Assembly (NCBI RefSeq): GCF_001905845.1
Contig: NZ_LIVZ01000015.1
Span: 152,818-216,817, forward strand
Direction of reading: 5' to 3'
DNA length: 64,000 nt
Source of the DNA: Streptomyces sp. TSRI0107
GTDB lineage: Bacteria; Actinomycetota; Actinomycetes; Streptomycetales; Streptomycetaceae
This document shows positions 32,460 through 41,119 of the stretch, one piece after another. Position 1 is the first letter of the stretch. Each line of letters starts with the position of its first letter. Position numbers and translations under genes: made by a program. Below the pieces are notes generated by a model. That model had not been told where the DNA came from, searched no databases, and saw nothing but the letters and a program-made list of their open reading frames with translations.

Positions 32460-32875
32460 GCGCGCGGGCGACGTCCTCGGCTCGCCGGGGATCCGGGCGC
32501 GCATTCCGCTCGGACCGCGGCCAGGTCGCCGTCGAGCTGCTGGGCATGGCACCGGTGATCATCATCACGCTCGTGCTGCTGTGGCAGTGCGTGCTGCTCG
32601 GATACACGTACACGCTCGCGGGGAACGCCGCGGACGAGGCGGTGCGGGCGGGGACGGCCGCGACCGGCGACCGGCAGGACGCCTGCGAACGGGCTGGACG
32701 GAAGAACCTGCCGAGCGCATGGCGGGACGGCGCGACCATCGGCTGTTCCCTGGACAGGACGGGCTTCGTCACGGCCGACGTCGGCCTCGAGGTGCCGGTC
32801 CTCTTCCCCGGGACGATCGGCTTCCCCGTCACGCTGCACGGCCGCGCCGGCGCCGTCGGGGAGGTGACGGACTGA
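32456..32875 (+). CDS. TadE-like pseudopilin
   Basis: 139 residues. Class III signal: SDRGQVAVELLG, with cleavage expected at Gly22-Gln23 and Glu27 at +5, followed by a membrane helix (MAPVIIITLVLLWQCVLLG) and a small extracellular domain with two cysteines (DACERAG, IGCSLDR). TadE-type minor pilins initiate or cap the Flp pilus. Starts at ATG 32456 after AAGGAGG, overlapping tadZ by 4 bp; the next pseudopilin gene begins 1 bp after its stop. Confidence 0.88.
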   Translation: MSARATSSARRGSGRAFRSDRGQVAVELLGMAPVIIITLVLLWQCVLLGYTYTLAGNAADEAVRAGTAATGDRQDACERAGRKNLPSAWRDGATIGCSLDRTGFVTADVGLEVPVLFPGTIGFPVTLHGRAGAVGEVTD

Positions 32876-32876
32876 C

Positions 32877-33260
32877 ATGACGTACGCCAACGGGCGCCGC
32901 GACCGCACAAGCCACCGGCACGACGACCGGGGTCAGGCCGCCCTCGAATACCTCGGGTCCCTTCCGCTCCTGCTTCTGGTCGGCATGGCCGCCGTCCAGA
33001 TCGGGCTCGTCGCCCACGCCGCCCAGCAGGCCGGCACGGCGGCCCGGGCCGGGGCGCGGGCCGCCTCCCTGGGTCTGGACGATCAGCGGGCGTGTGAGCG
33101 GGCGGTCAGCAGCCGGCTCGCGGACGAGATCGTCTGCGAGCAGTCTCCCGGCGGGGACACGGCCACCGTCACGGCCACGGTCCGCATCCCGTCGGTCATT
33201 CCCCTCTGGGACCCGATCGGCGACGCCCGCCGGACCGCCACCATGCCGCTCGACCGCTGA
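32877..33260 (+). CDS. Second TadE-like pseudopilin
   Basis: 127 residues. Class III signal in DDRGQAALEYLG (Gly19-Gln20, Glu24 at +5), then a hydrophobic helix (SLPLLLLVGMAAVQIGLVA) with an alanine-rich extension (AAQQAGTAARAGARAASLG), and a short extracellular domain with two cysteines (RACERAV, IVCEQS), the same spacing pattern as in the preceding pseudopilin. The two are probably products of an old duplication and may pair in the pilus tip complex. Confidence 0.88.
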   Translation: MTYANGRRDRTSHRHDDRGQAALEYLGSLPLLLLVGMAAVQIGLVAHAAQQAGTAARAGARAASLGLDDQRACERAVSSRLADEIVCEQSPGGDTATVTATVRIPSVIPLWDPIGDARRTATMPLDR

Positions 33261-33286
33261 CCAAGTACGAGGAGCCCTGCACAGCC

Positions 33287-34624
33287 ATGAGCCTGCGCGC
33301 ACGTATCAACGCCCCCGAGGGGCAGGCCGGCCGTGGGGAGGACGGTCATCTGGTCGCCTCCTACCGGACCAAGCTGCTGGAGGAGATCGACCTCGCGGAG
33401 ATGAGTTCGCTGGCCGCCGCCGAGCGCCGGGCGCGGCTGGAGCGGGTCCTCGGGCACATCGTCAGCCGCGAGGGCCCGGTCCTGTCGACCGTGGAGCGCT
33501 CGCAGCTGATCCGCCGGGTCGTGGACGAGGCGCTCGGCCTCGGCATCCTCGAACCGCTCCTGGAGGACCCGTCGATCACGGAGATCATGGTGAACGGCCC
33601 GGACTCGGTCTTCGTGGAGCGCCGCGGCCGGGTCGAGCAGCTCGCCCTCGGTTTCCCCTCCAACGACCAGCTGATGCAGACCATCGAGCGGATCGTCTCG
33701 ACGGTCAACCGCCGGGTCGACGAGTCCAATCCGATGGTCGACGCCCGCCTCCCCTCCGGCGAGCGCGTGAACGTCATCATCCCGCCGCTGTCCCTGACCG
33801 GCCCCGTCCTCACCATCCGCCGCTTCCCGCGCTCCTTCACCCTGCACGAGCTGATCGGCTTCGGCTCGCTCGACGAGGACATGCTCCTCCTGCTGGCCGG
33901 GCTGGTGCAGGCCAAGTTCAACATCATCGTCTCGGGCGCCACCGGCACCGGCAAGACGACCCTGCTCAACGCCCTGTCGGGGCTCATTCCCGAGGGCGAG
34001 CGGATCATCACCATCGAGGACTCCGCCGAACTCCAGCTCCAGCAGCAGCACGTCATCCGGCTGGAGTCCCGCCCGCCGAACGTCGAGGGACGGGGTCAGG
34101 TCACCATCCGCGACCTGGTGCGCAACTCGCTGCGCATGCGCCCCGACCGCATCGTCGTCGGTGAGGTCCGCGGCGGCGAGTCGCTGGACATGCTCCAGGC
34201 GATGTCGACCGGTCACGACGGCTCGCTGGCCACCGTGCACGCCAACAACGCCGAGGACGCCCTGATGCGGCTGCAGACCCTCGCGTCCATGTCCGACGTG
34301 GAGATCCCGTTCGTCGCCCTGCACGACCAGATCAACAGTGCCGTCGACGTCATCGTCCAGCTCACCCGCTTCGCCGACGGCGCCCGCCGGATCACCGAGA
34401 TCGCCGTGCTCGACAGCCACGGCGGTGAACCGTACCGGCTGGTCACGGTGGCCCGGTTCACCGCCCGGCCCATGGCCGCCGACGGCCGGATCCACGGTGC
34501 CTTCGCGCACCACCCGCTGCCGCGCCGCACCGCCGACCGCCTCCGCATGGCGAGCCAGCCCGTGCCGCAGGCCTTCGGCGTCGCCGAGTCCACCGACCAG
34601 CTGGCCATCCGAGAAGCCAGGTAG
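33287..34624 (+). CDS. tadA: TadA/CpaF secretion ATPase
   Basis: 445 residues, the motor of Flp pilus assembly. An N-terminal helical domain (residues about 25-110) includes ILEPLLEDPSITEIMVNGPD; the catalytic domain has Walker A GATGTGKTTLLNAL (near residue 220), the Asp box ITIEDSAELQL, Walker B MRPDRIVVGEVRGGESLDML with its glutamate, and the His box GHDGSLATVHANN. All motifs are intact, so it should hydrolyse ATP as a hexamer under the membrane together with TadB and TadC. ATG 33287 follows ACGAGGAG. Confidence 0.95.
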   Translation: MSLRARINAPEGQAGRGEDGHLVASYRTKLLEEIDLAEMSSLAAAERRARLERVLGHIVSREGPVLSTVERSQLIRRVVDEALGLGILEPLLEDPSITEIMVNGPDSVFVERRGRVEQLALGFPSNDQLMQTIERIVSTVNRRVDESNPMVDARLPSGERVNVIIPPLSLTGPVLTIRRFPRSFTLHELIGFGSLDEDMLLLLAGLVQAKFNIIVSGATGTGKTTLLNALSGLIPEGERIITIEDSAELQLQQQHVIRLESRPPNVEGRGQVTIRDLVRNSLRMRPDRIVVGEVRGGESLDMLQAMSTGHDGSLATVHANNAEDALMRLQTLASMSDVEIPFVALHDQINSAVDVIVQLTRFADGARRITEIAVLDSHGGEPYRLVTVARFTARPMAADGRIHGAFAHHPLPRRTADRLRMASQPVPQAFGVAESTDQLAIREAR

Positions 34625-34643
34625 CAGGCAGGAAAGCGTCCCC

Positions 34644-35585
34644 ATGGATCTGAGCACCCTCGTTCCCCTGACCACCGGCGTCACCCTGCTGGCCTGCGTC
34701 CTGGCCGTCGCCGGTCTGCACGCCTACGCCATGGGCAGAGCCCAGCGGGCGGAACTCGCCGACCGGCTGTCCCGGACCGGGCAGGTCGCGACCGGCCGGC
34801 GGCGCCGCTTCCGGAGCCTGGACCGGCGACTGCGCCACACCCGCCTCGGCCGCCGGCTGGAGCTGCGTCTCGCGGCGACCGGTCTGGACCTCACCCCGGG
34901 CGAGTTCCTCGCGTACATGTGCGCGACGGTGGTCGCGCTCTGGCTGATCGGCCAGGCCGCCCTGGCCCCCTTCTTCGGCCCGCTCACCGGGCTCCTCGGC
35001 GTCTGGGTGGCGGTGCAGTTCCTCAACTGGCAGCGGCAGAAGCGCATCGAACGCTTCATCGGCCAACTCCCGGAACTGGCCCGCATCCTGGCCAACGCCA
35101 CCCAGGCCGGCCTCGCCCTGCGCACCGCGATCGGGATGGCGGCGGAGGAACTGGAGGCCCCGGCCGGTCAGGAACTGGCCAAGGTGGCCCACCAGCTGGC
35201 GCTGGGCGCGTCGATGGACGACGCCCTGGGCGAGCTGACCGATCGCCTCCCCTCCCGTGAACTGGTCGTCCTCGTCACGACGCTGGTGCTGTCGAACCGG
35301 GCCGGCGGCCAGGTGGTGTCCGCCCTGCGCAACCTGACCGAGACGCTGGAGGAGCGCAAGGAGACCCGGCGCGAGATCCGCACGCAGTTGTCCCAGGTCA
35401 ACATGACGTCGTACGCCGTGCCGGTGCTCGGCGTCGGCGCGCTCTTCCTCATGAACGGCGTCAAGGCGGGGGCTCTGGACCGCATGACCGGTTCCCCGGT
35501 CGGCCAGATCGCGGTGATCACCGCGTTCGCCCTGTACGCCGTCGGCTTCGTCCTCATCCGCCGCCTGTCCCGCATCGACGTCTGA
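34644..35585 (+). CDS. tadB: TadB-like type II/IV secretion system inner-membrane protein
   Basis: 313 residues. An N-terminal helix (about 8-30), a pair of helices near residues 90-125 (YMCATVVALWLIGQAALAPF), a GspF-type cytoplasmic domain (about 135-245: RFIGQLPELARILANATQAG, LPSRELVVLVTTLVLSNRAGG, EERKETRREIRTQLSQ) and two C-terminal helices. With TadC it forms the platform on which TadA acts. ATG 34644 follows CAGGAAAG, 19 bp after tadA. Confidence 0.92.
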   Translation: MDLSTLVPLTTGVTLLACVLAVAGLHAYAMGRAQRAELADRLSRTGQVATGRRRRFRSLDRRLRHTRLGRRLELRLAATGLDLTPGEFLAYMCATVVALWLIGQAALAPFFGPLTGLLGVWVAVQFLNWQRQKRIERFIGQLPELARILANATQAGLALRTAIGMAAEELEAPAGQELAKVAHQLALGASMDDALGELTDRLPSRELVVLVTTLVLSNRAGGQVVSALRNLTETLEERKETRREIRTQLSQVNMTSYAVPVLGVGALFLMNGVKAGALDRMTGSPVGQIAVITAFALYAVGFVLIRRLSRIDV

Positions 35586-35626
35586 CCCGCGGGACGAACG
35601 ACTCACGAACAGGAGAGAAGGCAGGG

Positions 35627-36514
35627 ATGGCACTGCTCCTCGCCCTGGTGACGGGCCTCAGCGTCTGGGGGGTCTTCACCGGCATCCGCGTGTACCGGGC
35701 GGAAGCCGTACTGCCCGACGATCTCGCGCTGGCCCTGGAAGTGGGTGTGACGCGCACCGGCCCGGTGGACTCCCTGGTCGACCGACTCGGCATGCGCTAC
35801 GCCCCGGCCGTGCTGCGTCTGATGGGGCCCGGGACGGTCGCCAGGTACCGGCGCAGGATCGACCTGGCCGGCAATCCCGGCGGCCTGACGATCGACCGCT
35901 ACGCGGCCCGCCGGGCGGTGTACGGCTTCTTGGGCGCGGTCGGCGGACTGGTGTTCCTGACGCGCGGCCAGTACATCGTCGCGCTGCTCCTCTTCGCCTT
36001 CGGGATGTTCTGGACGGAGGTCGGCATCTGGTCGGCCGTCCGCATCCGCAAGGACGTGATCGAACGGACGCTGCCGGACTTCCTGGACGTGCTGGCGGTC
36101 GTGGTGAGCGCGGGTCTCGGCTTCCGCCAGGCCCTGGACCGGGTGGCGTCCAGGTACGAGGGTCCCTGGGCGGACGAACTGCGCATCACCCTGCGGCAGA
36201 TGGACCTCGGCATGAGCCGCCGCCAGGCCTTCGCCGAGCTGCGGCGGCGAAACGATTCGGAGCAGGTCGCCATGTTCGTGACGGCGCTCCAGCAGGGCGA
36301 GGAACTGGGCGCCCCCATCGTGGACACCCTGGTGGCGCTCGCCAAGGACATGCGCCGCACCGACGCCCAGAACGCCCGCCGCAAGGCCGCCCGCGCGGTC
36401 CCCAAGGCCACCATGATGATCACCACCTTCATGGTCCCGGCCACCATGATCCTCCTCGGGGCGGGTCTGATCCTGGGCTCCGGCGTGGACTTCGGCTCCC
36501 TCACGGGCAAGTGA
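35627..36514 (+). CDS. tadC: TadC-like secretion system inner-membrane protein
   Basis: 295 residues of the same GspF-domain superfamily as TadB. Helices near residues 1-20 and 100-135 (VYGFLGAVGGLVFLT, IVALLLFAFGMFW), GspF domain about 140-260 (RTLPDFLDVLAVVVSAGLGF, DLGMSRRQAFAELRRRN, VAMFVTALQQGEELG) and C-terminal helices (PATMILLGAGLILGSG). ATG 35627 follows AGGAGAG. Next comes the embedded two-component system, 19 bp downstream. Confidence 0.92.
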   Translation: MALLLALVTGLSVWGVFTGIRVYRAEAVLPDDLALALEVGVTRTGPVDSLVDRLGMRYAPAVLRLMGPGTVARYRRRIDLAGNPGGLTIDRYAARRAVYGFLGAVGGLVFLTRGQYIVALLLFAFGMFWTEVGIWSAVRIRKDVIERTLPDFLDVLAVVVSAGLGFRQALDRVASRYEGPWADELRITLRQMDLGMSRRQAFAELRRRNDSEQVAMFVTALQQGEELGAPIVDTLVALAKDMRRTDAQNARRKAARAVPKATMMITTFMVPATMILLGAGLILGSGVDFGSLTGK

Positions 36515-36533
36515 GACGAGGGGCCGAGCGACC

Positions 36534-37988
36534 ATGAAGCCCAAGGAGGAACGCGCCGGACGCCGGGGCTTTCTCCGCCGCCGCCCGAGGGCCGCCGAGA
36601 TCACCACGCCCCGCGCGGGCGCGGTCTTCCCGGCAGCCGCCGGAAACGAGCCCCGCCCTCAGGGGTCGCTGGGCCCGCAGGACCCATCGGAGGCGCCCGC
36701 CCCCACGACCGGGTCCCAGGCCACCGGCCGGCGCCCGCGGGGCCCCGCACCGGAGCAGATCCAGATCAGCGCGCTGCAGGCGATGTGCCGCCACGTGTTC
36801 GCCTTCCGCCTGGCGATGATCGCCCTCTCCGCTCCCGCCGCCCTGCTCAACGCCGCCCCCGGCCTGGCCACCCGCCTGGTCGGCGCGGCCGTCGTCGTCA
36901 CCTTCATGGGCTCCTACGTCCTGTTCCGGGACTGGGAGCGGTTCGGCCCGCTCCTCCTGCGGCACCCCGCCCTCCTGGCCCTGGACACCCTGTTCGGCTC
37001 GCTGCTCCTGATCGCGGCGGGCCCGGACAGCCCGCTGGCCTACGTGTGCGTGTGCACGCCCCTCCTCGCGGGCCTCGTCTACGGCCGGCTCGGCGCGGCC
37101 CTGTTCGCCTCGCTGCAGTCGCTGATCCTGTTCCTCGTGACCGCGGGCTCCGAGGGGCCGTCCACGAACCCGGCCCACTCCGCTCTCTTCCCCGGCCTGT
37201 GCGTCATCGCGGGCGCGGCCGGCGTCAGCCTGCGCGATCTGCTGCTCCACTTCGGGGAGGCCACCTGGGCCCTGACCACGGTCCGGGCCCGGCTGGCGGT
37301 CACGGAAGCGGTGGGCGCCGAACGGGCCCGGCTGGCCCGCGAGATGCACGACTCGGTGACCAAGACCCTGCACGGCGTGGCGCTGGCCGCCGACCGTCTC
37401 GCGGGGTCGGCGGGCGCCGACCGGATGGATCCGGCCCTGGTGAGGCAGCAGGCGGAACTGGTCGCCCGCTCCGCCCGCCGAGCCGCGACCGAGGGCCGTG
37501 AACTCCTCGCCGACCTGCGCCGCGAGCACGATCCCCGTCACGGTACGGACGTACTGGCCGAACTGGCGGCCCGCACCCGTGACTTCGGGCACCGCACCGG
37601 TCTGCCCGCCACCTACCGCCGGACGGGCGAACACCCCGTGCCCCTGGTGCCGCCCGCCGTGGCCCGCCAGCTCCTCACCATCGCCTCCGAGGCGATGGAG
37701 AACGCCCAGCGCCACGCCGCGCCGAGCCGGGTCGACGTCCTCGCGGGCGTGCACGGCGACGTACTGCGCATCAGCGTCCACGACGACGGACGCGGCCTGC
37801 CTCCCGGCACCACGCTCGAACAGCTGCGCCTCTCGGGCCACTTCGGCCTGATCGGCATGGTCGAGCGCGCCGCCTCCGTGGGCGCCCGTATCCGCATCGG
37901 TCGCGGCAGCCATCCGAAGGGCACGGAGGTCCGCCTGGAGCTCCCCCTGGGCGCCCTGACCGCCCCGGTACCACCACCGACAGCATGA
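36534..37988 (+). CDS. NarL-type membrane sensor histidine kinase
   Basis: 484 residues. A proline-rich cytosolic leader (about 1-75) is followed by five or six membrane helices (about 85-240, e.g. FRLAMIALSAPAALLNAAPG and FASLQSLILFLVTAG), a HisKA_3 dimerisation domain with His272 in LAREMHDSVTKTLHG, and a HATPase_c domain (about 380-475; ASEAMENAQRHA N-box, VHDDGRGLPPG, FGLIGMVERA). It signals to the response regulator encoded 30 bp downstream. Being inside the Tad gene string, between tadC and flp, it probably adjusts pilin expression or pilus assembly; what the membrane part senses is unknown. Confidence 0.92.
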   Translation: MKPKEERAGRRGFLRRRPRAAEITTPRAGAVFPAAAGNEPRPQGSLGPQDPSEAPAPTTGSQATGRRPRGPAPEQIQISALQAMCRHVFAFRLAMIALSAPAALLNAAPGLATRLVGAAVVVTFMGSYVLFRDWERFGPLLLRHPALLALDTLFGSLLLIAAGPDSPLAYVCVCTPLLAGLVYGRLGAALFASLQSLILFLVTAGSEGPSTNPAHSALFPGLCVIAGAAGVSLRDLLLHFGEATWALTTVRARLAVTEAVGAERARLAREMHDSVTKTLHGVALAADRLAGSAGADRMDPALVRQQAELVARSARRAATEGRELLADLRREHDPRHGTDVLAELAARTRDFGHRTGLPATYRRTGEHPVPLVPPAVARQLLTIASEAMENAQRHAAPSRVDVLAGVHGDVLRISVHDDGRGLPPGTTLEQLRLSGHFGLIGMVERAASVGARIRIGRGSHPKGTEVRLELPLGALTAPVPPPTA

Positions 37989-38018
37989 GCCCGTCCACGA
38001 CCTGAGAAAAGGCCGCCG

Positions 38019-38825
38019 ATGTCCGACCCGACACCGAACCCCTTCGACGCCGTTCAGCACGCGAGCCCGCCCGCGCCTCTGCGCGTCGTCGTGGCGGACG
38101 ACAACCCGGTCGTCCGCGCCGGCCTGAGGGCGCTGCTCTCCGAGCGAGCGGACATCACGGTCGTCGCGGAGGCCGTGGACGGCCGCTCCGCCTGGGAGGC
38201 CACGCACGAGCACCGCCCGGACGTGGTCCTGCTCGACGTCCGCATGCCCGGCGTGGACGGCATATCGGTGCTGCCGCACCTGGTGGGGATGGCGCCGGTC
38301 ATGATGCTCACCTACAGCGCCGAGGCCGAGACGGTCCAGGAGGCCATGAGCCGCGGCGCGCAAGGCTATCTGGTCTACGGCGAGTTCACGGCGGACCAGC
38401 TGGTGGCGGCGGTACGGGGCAGCAAGGAGGGCAGGGCCCACTTCACGCCCACGGCGGCGGGGGCCCTGCTGGCCCGGTTGCGCGAGGGCCAGGGCCCCGG
38501 CCGGGAGCAGGCGACGGTGCCGGGCCCGCTCCCAGGGGTGCCGCATGGTCCGTACTCGCCCCAGGCGCCCTTCGGAGGACCGCCCCTCGTCGACCGGTCC
38601 AGGTTCCGGCTGAGCGCGCGGGAGGTGGAGATCATGGACCTCATCGCGTCCGGCATGACCAATCAGCAGATCGCCGCGACCTGCTTCATCGCGGAGAAGA
38701 CCGTCAAGAACCACATCAACCGCATCTTCGCCAAGCTGCACAGCACCAGCCGTGCCGAGGCCGTCGCGAAGTGGCTGGGCACGGCCTCGGGCCTGCCGTC
38801 ACGAGGGGTGGGTGACCTGCGATGA
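38019..38825 (+). CDS. NarL/FixJ-type response regulator
   Basis: 268 residues. Receiver domain about 25-145 with phospho-acceptor Asp73 in VVLLDVRMPGVDG, the acidic pair VVADDNPVVRAG, and a conserved Thr/Lys region; a proline-rich linker (about 165-195) and a LuxR helix-turn-helix (about 203-258: LSAREVEIMDLIASGMTNQQ, AEKTVKNHINRIFAKLHSTS). Cognate to the kinase just upstream. The flp pilin gene starts 139 bp later after a spacer with a strong inverted repeat, the likeliest local target. Confidence 0.93.
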   Translation: MSDPTPNPFDAVQHASPPAPLRVVVADDNPVVRAGLRALLSERADITVVAEAVDGRSAWEATHEHRPDVVLLDVRMPGVDGISVLPHLVGMAPVMMLTYSAEAETVQEAMSRGAQGYLVYGEFTADQLVAAVRGSKEGRAHFTPTAAGALLARLREGQGPGREQATVPGPLPGVPHGPYSPQAPFGGPPLVDRSRFRLSAREVEIMDLIASGMTNQQIAATCFIAEKTVKNHINRIFAKLHSTSRAEAVAKWLGTASGLPSRGVGDLR

Positions 38826-38917
38826 CGCCATGGCGGCCGGGCAGCGGGTGGGTCCTTGTTTGGGGTCGGGATGGGGCCTGGGGGCCCTCGGAGCGAAGGA
38901 GCGTTCCGGCCTACGTT

Positions 38918-38953
38918 TCCGGTGTCGCAAGCGGCACCGATACCGACACCGGA
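38918..38953 (+). promoter_or_regulatory. Hairpin overlapping the flp ribosome site
   Basis: A 10 bp perfect stem (38918-38927 with 38944-38953) in the leader of the pilin gene. The right arm includes the first three bases of the GGAGGAG ribosome site (38951-38957), and G-U pairs could extend it. It may limit or stabilise pilin translation, or mark a processing point between the two-component genes and flp. Confidence 0.5.
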
Positions 38954-38963
38954 GGAGAACACC

Positions 38964-39182
38964 ATGAGCGACCGGATGATGCAGACCGTGCTTCGCTGGA
39001 AGAGCACCGCGATCGAGGCGATGGAGCGCCGCGCCGACGACCGGGGACAGACCGCTGTCGAGTACCTCGGCATCATCGCGGTGGTGGTGGCGATCGTGCT
39101 GGCCATCACGGGCACCGACATCGGCCAGTCGATCCTCGACAAAATCACCCAGCAGATCGACAAGGTCGGCAACGGCAGTTGA
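38964..39182 (+). CDS. flp: Flp-type major pilin
   Basis: 72 residues. Prepilin leader MSDRMMQTVLRWKSTAIEAM... ending ADDRG, cleaved at Gly28-Gln29 by a TadV-type peptidase (not in this window), with Glu33 at +5 and Tyr34, then the hydrophobic pilin helix (LGIIAVVVAIVLAITGTDIG) and a short polar tail. The EY pair is the Flp pilin signature. ATG 38964 lies 6 bases after a strong GGAGGAG that is partly within a hairpin. The stop TGA overlaps the TTG start of the next gene. Confidence 0.93.
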   Translation: MSDRMMQTVLRWKSTAIEAMERRADDRGQTAVEYLGIIAVVVAIVLAITGTDIGQSILDKITQQIDKVGNGS

Positions 39183-39778
39183 TCCGACTGCGACGTCACG
39201 GCGACGCGGGGCAGGCCTTCCCGGTCTACATCACGGTGGTCGGGGGCCTGCTCCTCCTCGCGCTCGCCTACTTCGCGGTCGGGCAGGCGACGGTGAACCG
39301 AGGTGCCGCGCAGACGGCGACCGACGCGGCCGCCCTCGCGGCGGCCCAGGACAGGCGTGACCAGCTCGCCGACGAGTGGTCGGAAGACGTACTCGACCCG
39401 GCGAAGTGGCAGCAGATCTTCGACGGGCACGGGCGGGAGGTCCGTTCGCCGTGCCTGCGGGCGGACGAGCTGGCCTCGCGCAACGAAGCGCATGTGCTGA
39501 GGTGCGTGCCGGACGGACGGCTCGCCTACGTGGTCGAGGTCGAGACGGACGAGACCGTGGGCGAGTCGGTCGTGCCCGGTACGGAGGACGAGCGCTCCGA
39601 GGCCCGTGCCAGGGCCGTGGTCGTGCCGCGCTGCACGTTCGAGCCCTTGTCCGAAGACGCCGAGTCCGCCGCACTGCCGCGTCTGACCTGCGGTGACGAG
39701 GTCTGGGATCTCGACCCGGAGCACCTGACCGAACTGCCGGAGCCCCAGGACCTCTTCGATGTCCACCTGGCCGACTGA
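39179..39778 (+). CDS. TadG-like pilus assembly protein
   Basis: 199 residues. I place the start at TTG 39179, which shares TTGA with the flp stop; it gives MIRLRRHGDAGQAFPVYITV, a TadE/TadG-type leader with Gly11-Gln12 but without the Glu at +5. The helix (VVGGLLLLALAYFAVGQATV) is followed by the alanine-rich ATDAAALAAAQDRRDQLAD segment found in TadG/Flp-associated minor pilins, then an acidic extracellular domain with three cysteines (SPCLRAD, LRCVPDG, RCTFEP, LTCGDE). Coupled to flp. Confidence 0.85.
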   Translation: MIRLRRHGDAGQAFPVYITVVGGLLLLALAYFAVGQATVNRGAAQTATDAAALAAAQDRRDQLADEWSEDVLDPAKWQQIFDGHGREVRSPCLRADELASRNEAHVLRCVPDGRLAYVVEVETDETVGESVVPGTEDERSEARARAVVVPRCTFEPLSEDAESAALPRLTCGDEVWDLDPEHLTELPEPQDLFDVHLAD

Positions 39779-39812
39779 CAAGCGAACGACGAGCGACGAA
39801 GGAAGCACGGTG

Positions 39813-40394
39813 ATGAGCATGCGGTCGACCGCGAAGGCCCGCAGAGGGATGGCCGTCGTGACCGTCGCGGCCGGTCTGGCCCTCGGGGTGGCCGGCTGCG
39901 ACAGCGTGGGTGGCGACGACAAGGTGCCGGACACGTCCGCCTCGGCGTCACCGGGCAGCAGAGCCGATGCGAGGCCTCAGCAGCAGCGCTCCCAGGCCCC
40001 GCTGGCCGAGATGCGGGGCCCGCACGGCCTGCTCCTGCGGATCACTTCCGCCCAGCGGGATCCGGGCGGCTTCCTCACGGTGGCCGGGGAGCTCGCGAAC
40101 GACGGGCCCGAGTCGCAGGTCGTCCCGGCCAAGCTGCGCGGTGACGAGACGGCGATCCTCAGGCACGGCTCCTCACTGGGCGGTGCCACCCTCGTGGACC
40201 CGCAGGGCAGGAAGCGCTACTACGTGCTGCGTGACACGGAGGGACGGCCCCTGACGACGACGGGCCTCACGACGATCGGAGCAGGTGAGACCATCCCTGT
40301 CTTCATGCAGTTCCCCGCACCGCCGGCGAGTGCGGGCGACGTCGACCTGCACCTCCCCGCCTTCACCGCCGGCACGATCAAGATCTCCGGGTGA
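39813..40394 (+). CDS. Lipoprotein of the Tad locus
   Basis: 193 residues. Lipoprotein signal: basic start, hydrophobic VVTVAAGLALGVAGC with the lipobox LGVAGC and Cys as the expected first residue after cleavage. The mature part has a low-complexity spacer (Ser, Ala, Gln) and one beta-sandwich-like domain (GLLLRITSAQRDPGGFLTVA, ELANDGPESQVVPAKLRGDE, FMQFPAPPASAGDVDLHLPA) resembling extracellular DUF4352-like folds. I used ATG 39813; GTG 39810 is possible. The last bases overlap the OmpA-domain gene start. Probably membrane-anchored outside the cell near the pilus base. Confidence 0.8.
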   Translation: MSMRSTAKARRGMAVVTVAAGLALGVAGCDSVGGDDKVPDTSASASPGSRADARPQQQRSQAPLAEMRGPHGLLLRITSAQRDPGGFLTVAGELANDGPESQVVPAKLRGDETAILRHGSSLGGATLVDPQGRKRYYVLRDTEGRPLTTTGLTTIGAGETIPVFMQFPAPPASAGDVDLHLPAFTAGTIKISG

Positions 40395-41050
40395 GGCAGC
40401 CCACCATGACCCGCACCCCGAGCCGCCTCCGCCCGCGGCTGACTCCCGTCCTCACGACCGCCGCCCTCCTCGTGGCCGTGGACCTTCACGGTGCCGCGGC
40501 GGCCCGCGCCGACGGCGGTACCGACGGCCCTCCGAGCCCGGAGCCGTCGGCGTCCGCCCCCGTCAAGGTCGATCCGAACGATCCCGACCTCAAGCTCCCG
40601 GAGGACGCCACCCTCGCCGCACCCAAAGTGCTGGACGTCAAGTTCGTGGTCGAGGACCAGGGCGGCGAGGAGCGCCGGGAGGACACGAACACGGACGTGA
40701 CGTTCGCCCTGCAGGCCGAGGTGCTGTTCGGCAGGGACAGTGCCCGGCTGAGCGATCGGGCGAGGTCCCGCATCGAGGAGGTGGCCGGGGAGATCGAGAA
40801 GCACAGGCCGCGGGAGGTCCGGGTGTCCGGGTTCACCGACAACCTCGGCACCCACGAGCACGGCGTCGTCCTGTCCGAGCAGCGCGCCGACGCCGTCCGG
40901 AAGGTTCTCGCCCGGGAGCTGAAGGACCCGGACATCGGTTTCGTCGTACGCGGCTACGCCGAGCAGTACCCCGTCGCGGACAACTCCACGGAGGCCGGCC
41001 GCAGCAAGAACCGCCGCGTCGAGATCGGCTTCCCTCGCGTCCGAAGCTGA
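40391..41050 (+). CDS. Exported OmpA-domain protein of the Tad locus
   Basis: 219 residues. Signal peptide (LTTAALLVAVDLHGAAAARA) then a proline-rich stretch and a C-terminal OmpA/MotB domain (about 100-215: VTFALQAEVLFGRDSARLSD, VRVSGFTDNLGTHEHGVVLS, EQRADAVRKVLAREL, NRRVEIGFP), the fold that binds peptidoglycan peptide stems. In a Gram-positive cell it would anchor the pilus apparatus to the wall. GTG 40391 is the start, overlapping the lipoprotein stop by GTGA. A strong terminator follows, marking the end of the locus. Confidence 0.88.
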   Translation: MRQPTMTRTPSRLRPRLTPVLTTAALLVAVDLHGAAAARADGGTDGPPSPEPSASAPVKVDPNDPDLKLPEDATLAAPKVLDVKFVVEDQGGEERREDTNTDVTFALQAEVLFGRDSARLSDRARSRIEEVAGEIEKHRPREVRVSGFTDNLGTHEHGVVLSEQRADAVRKVLARELKDPDIGFVVRGYAEQYPVADNSTEAGRSKNRRVEIGFPRVRS

Positions 41051-41065
41051 GGCTCCCCCCAGACT

Positions 41066-41111
41066 GCCCTCCGCGCGCTGCATCTCCCCCCCCCGTTGGC
41101 GCGCGGAGGGC
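41066..41111. terminator. Terminator at the end of the Tad locus
   Basis: A 12 bp perfect stem (41066-41077 with 41100-41111) followed by CTTTC, between the OmpA-domain gene and the convergent SpoIIE protein gene; it may serve both. Confidence 0.8.
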
Positions 41112-41119
41112 CTTTCGCA

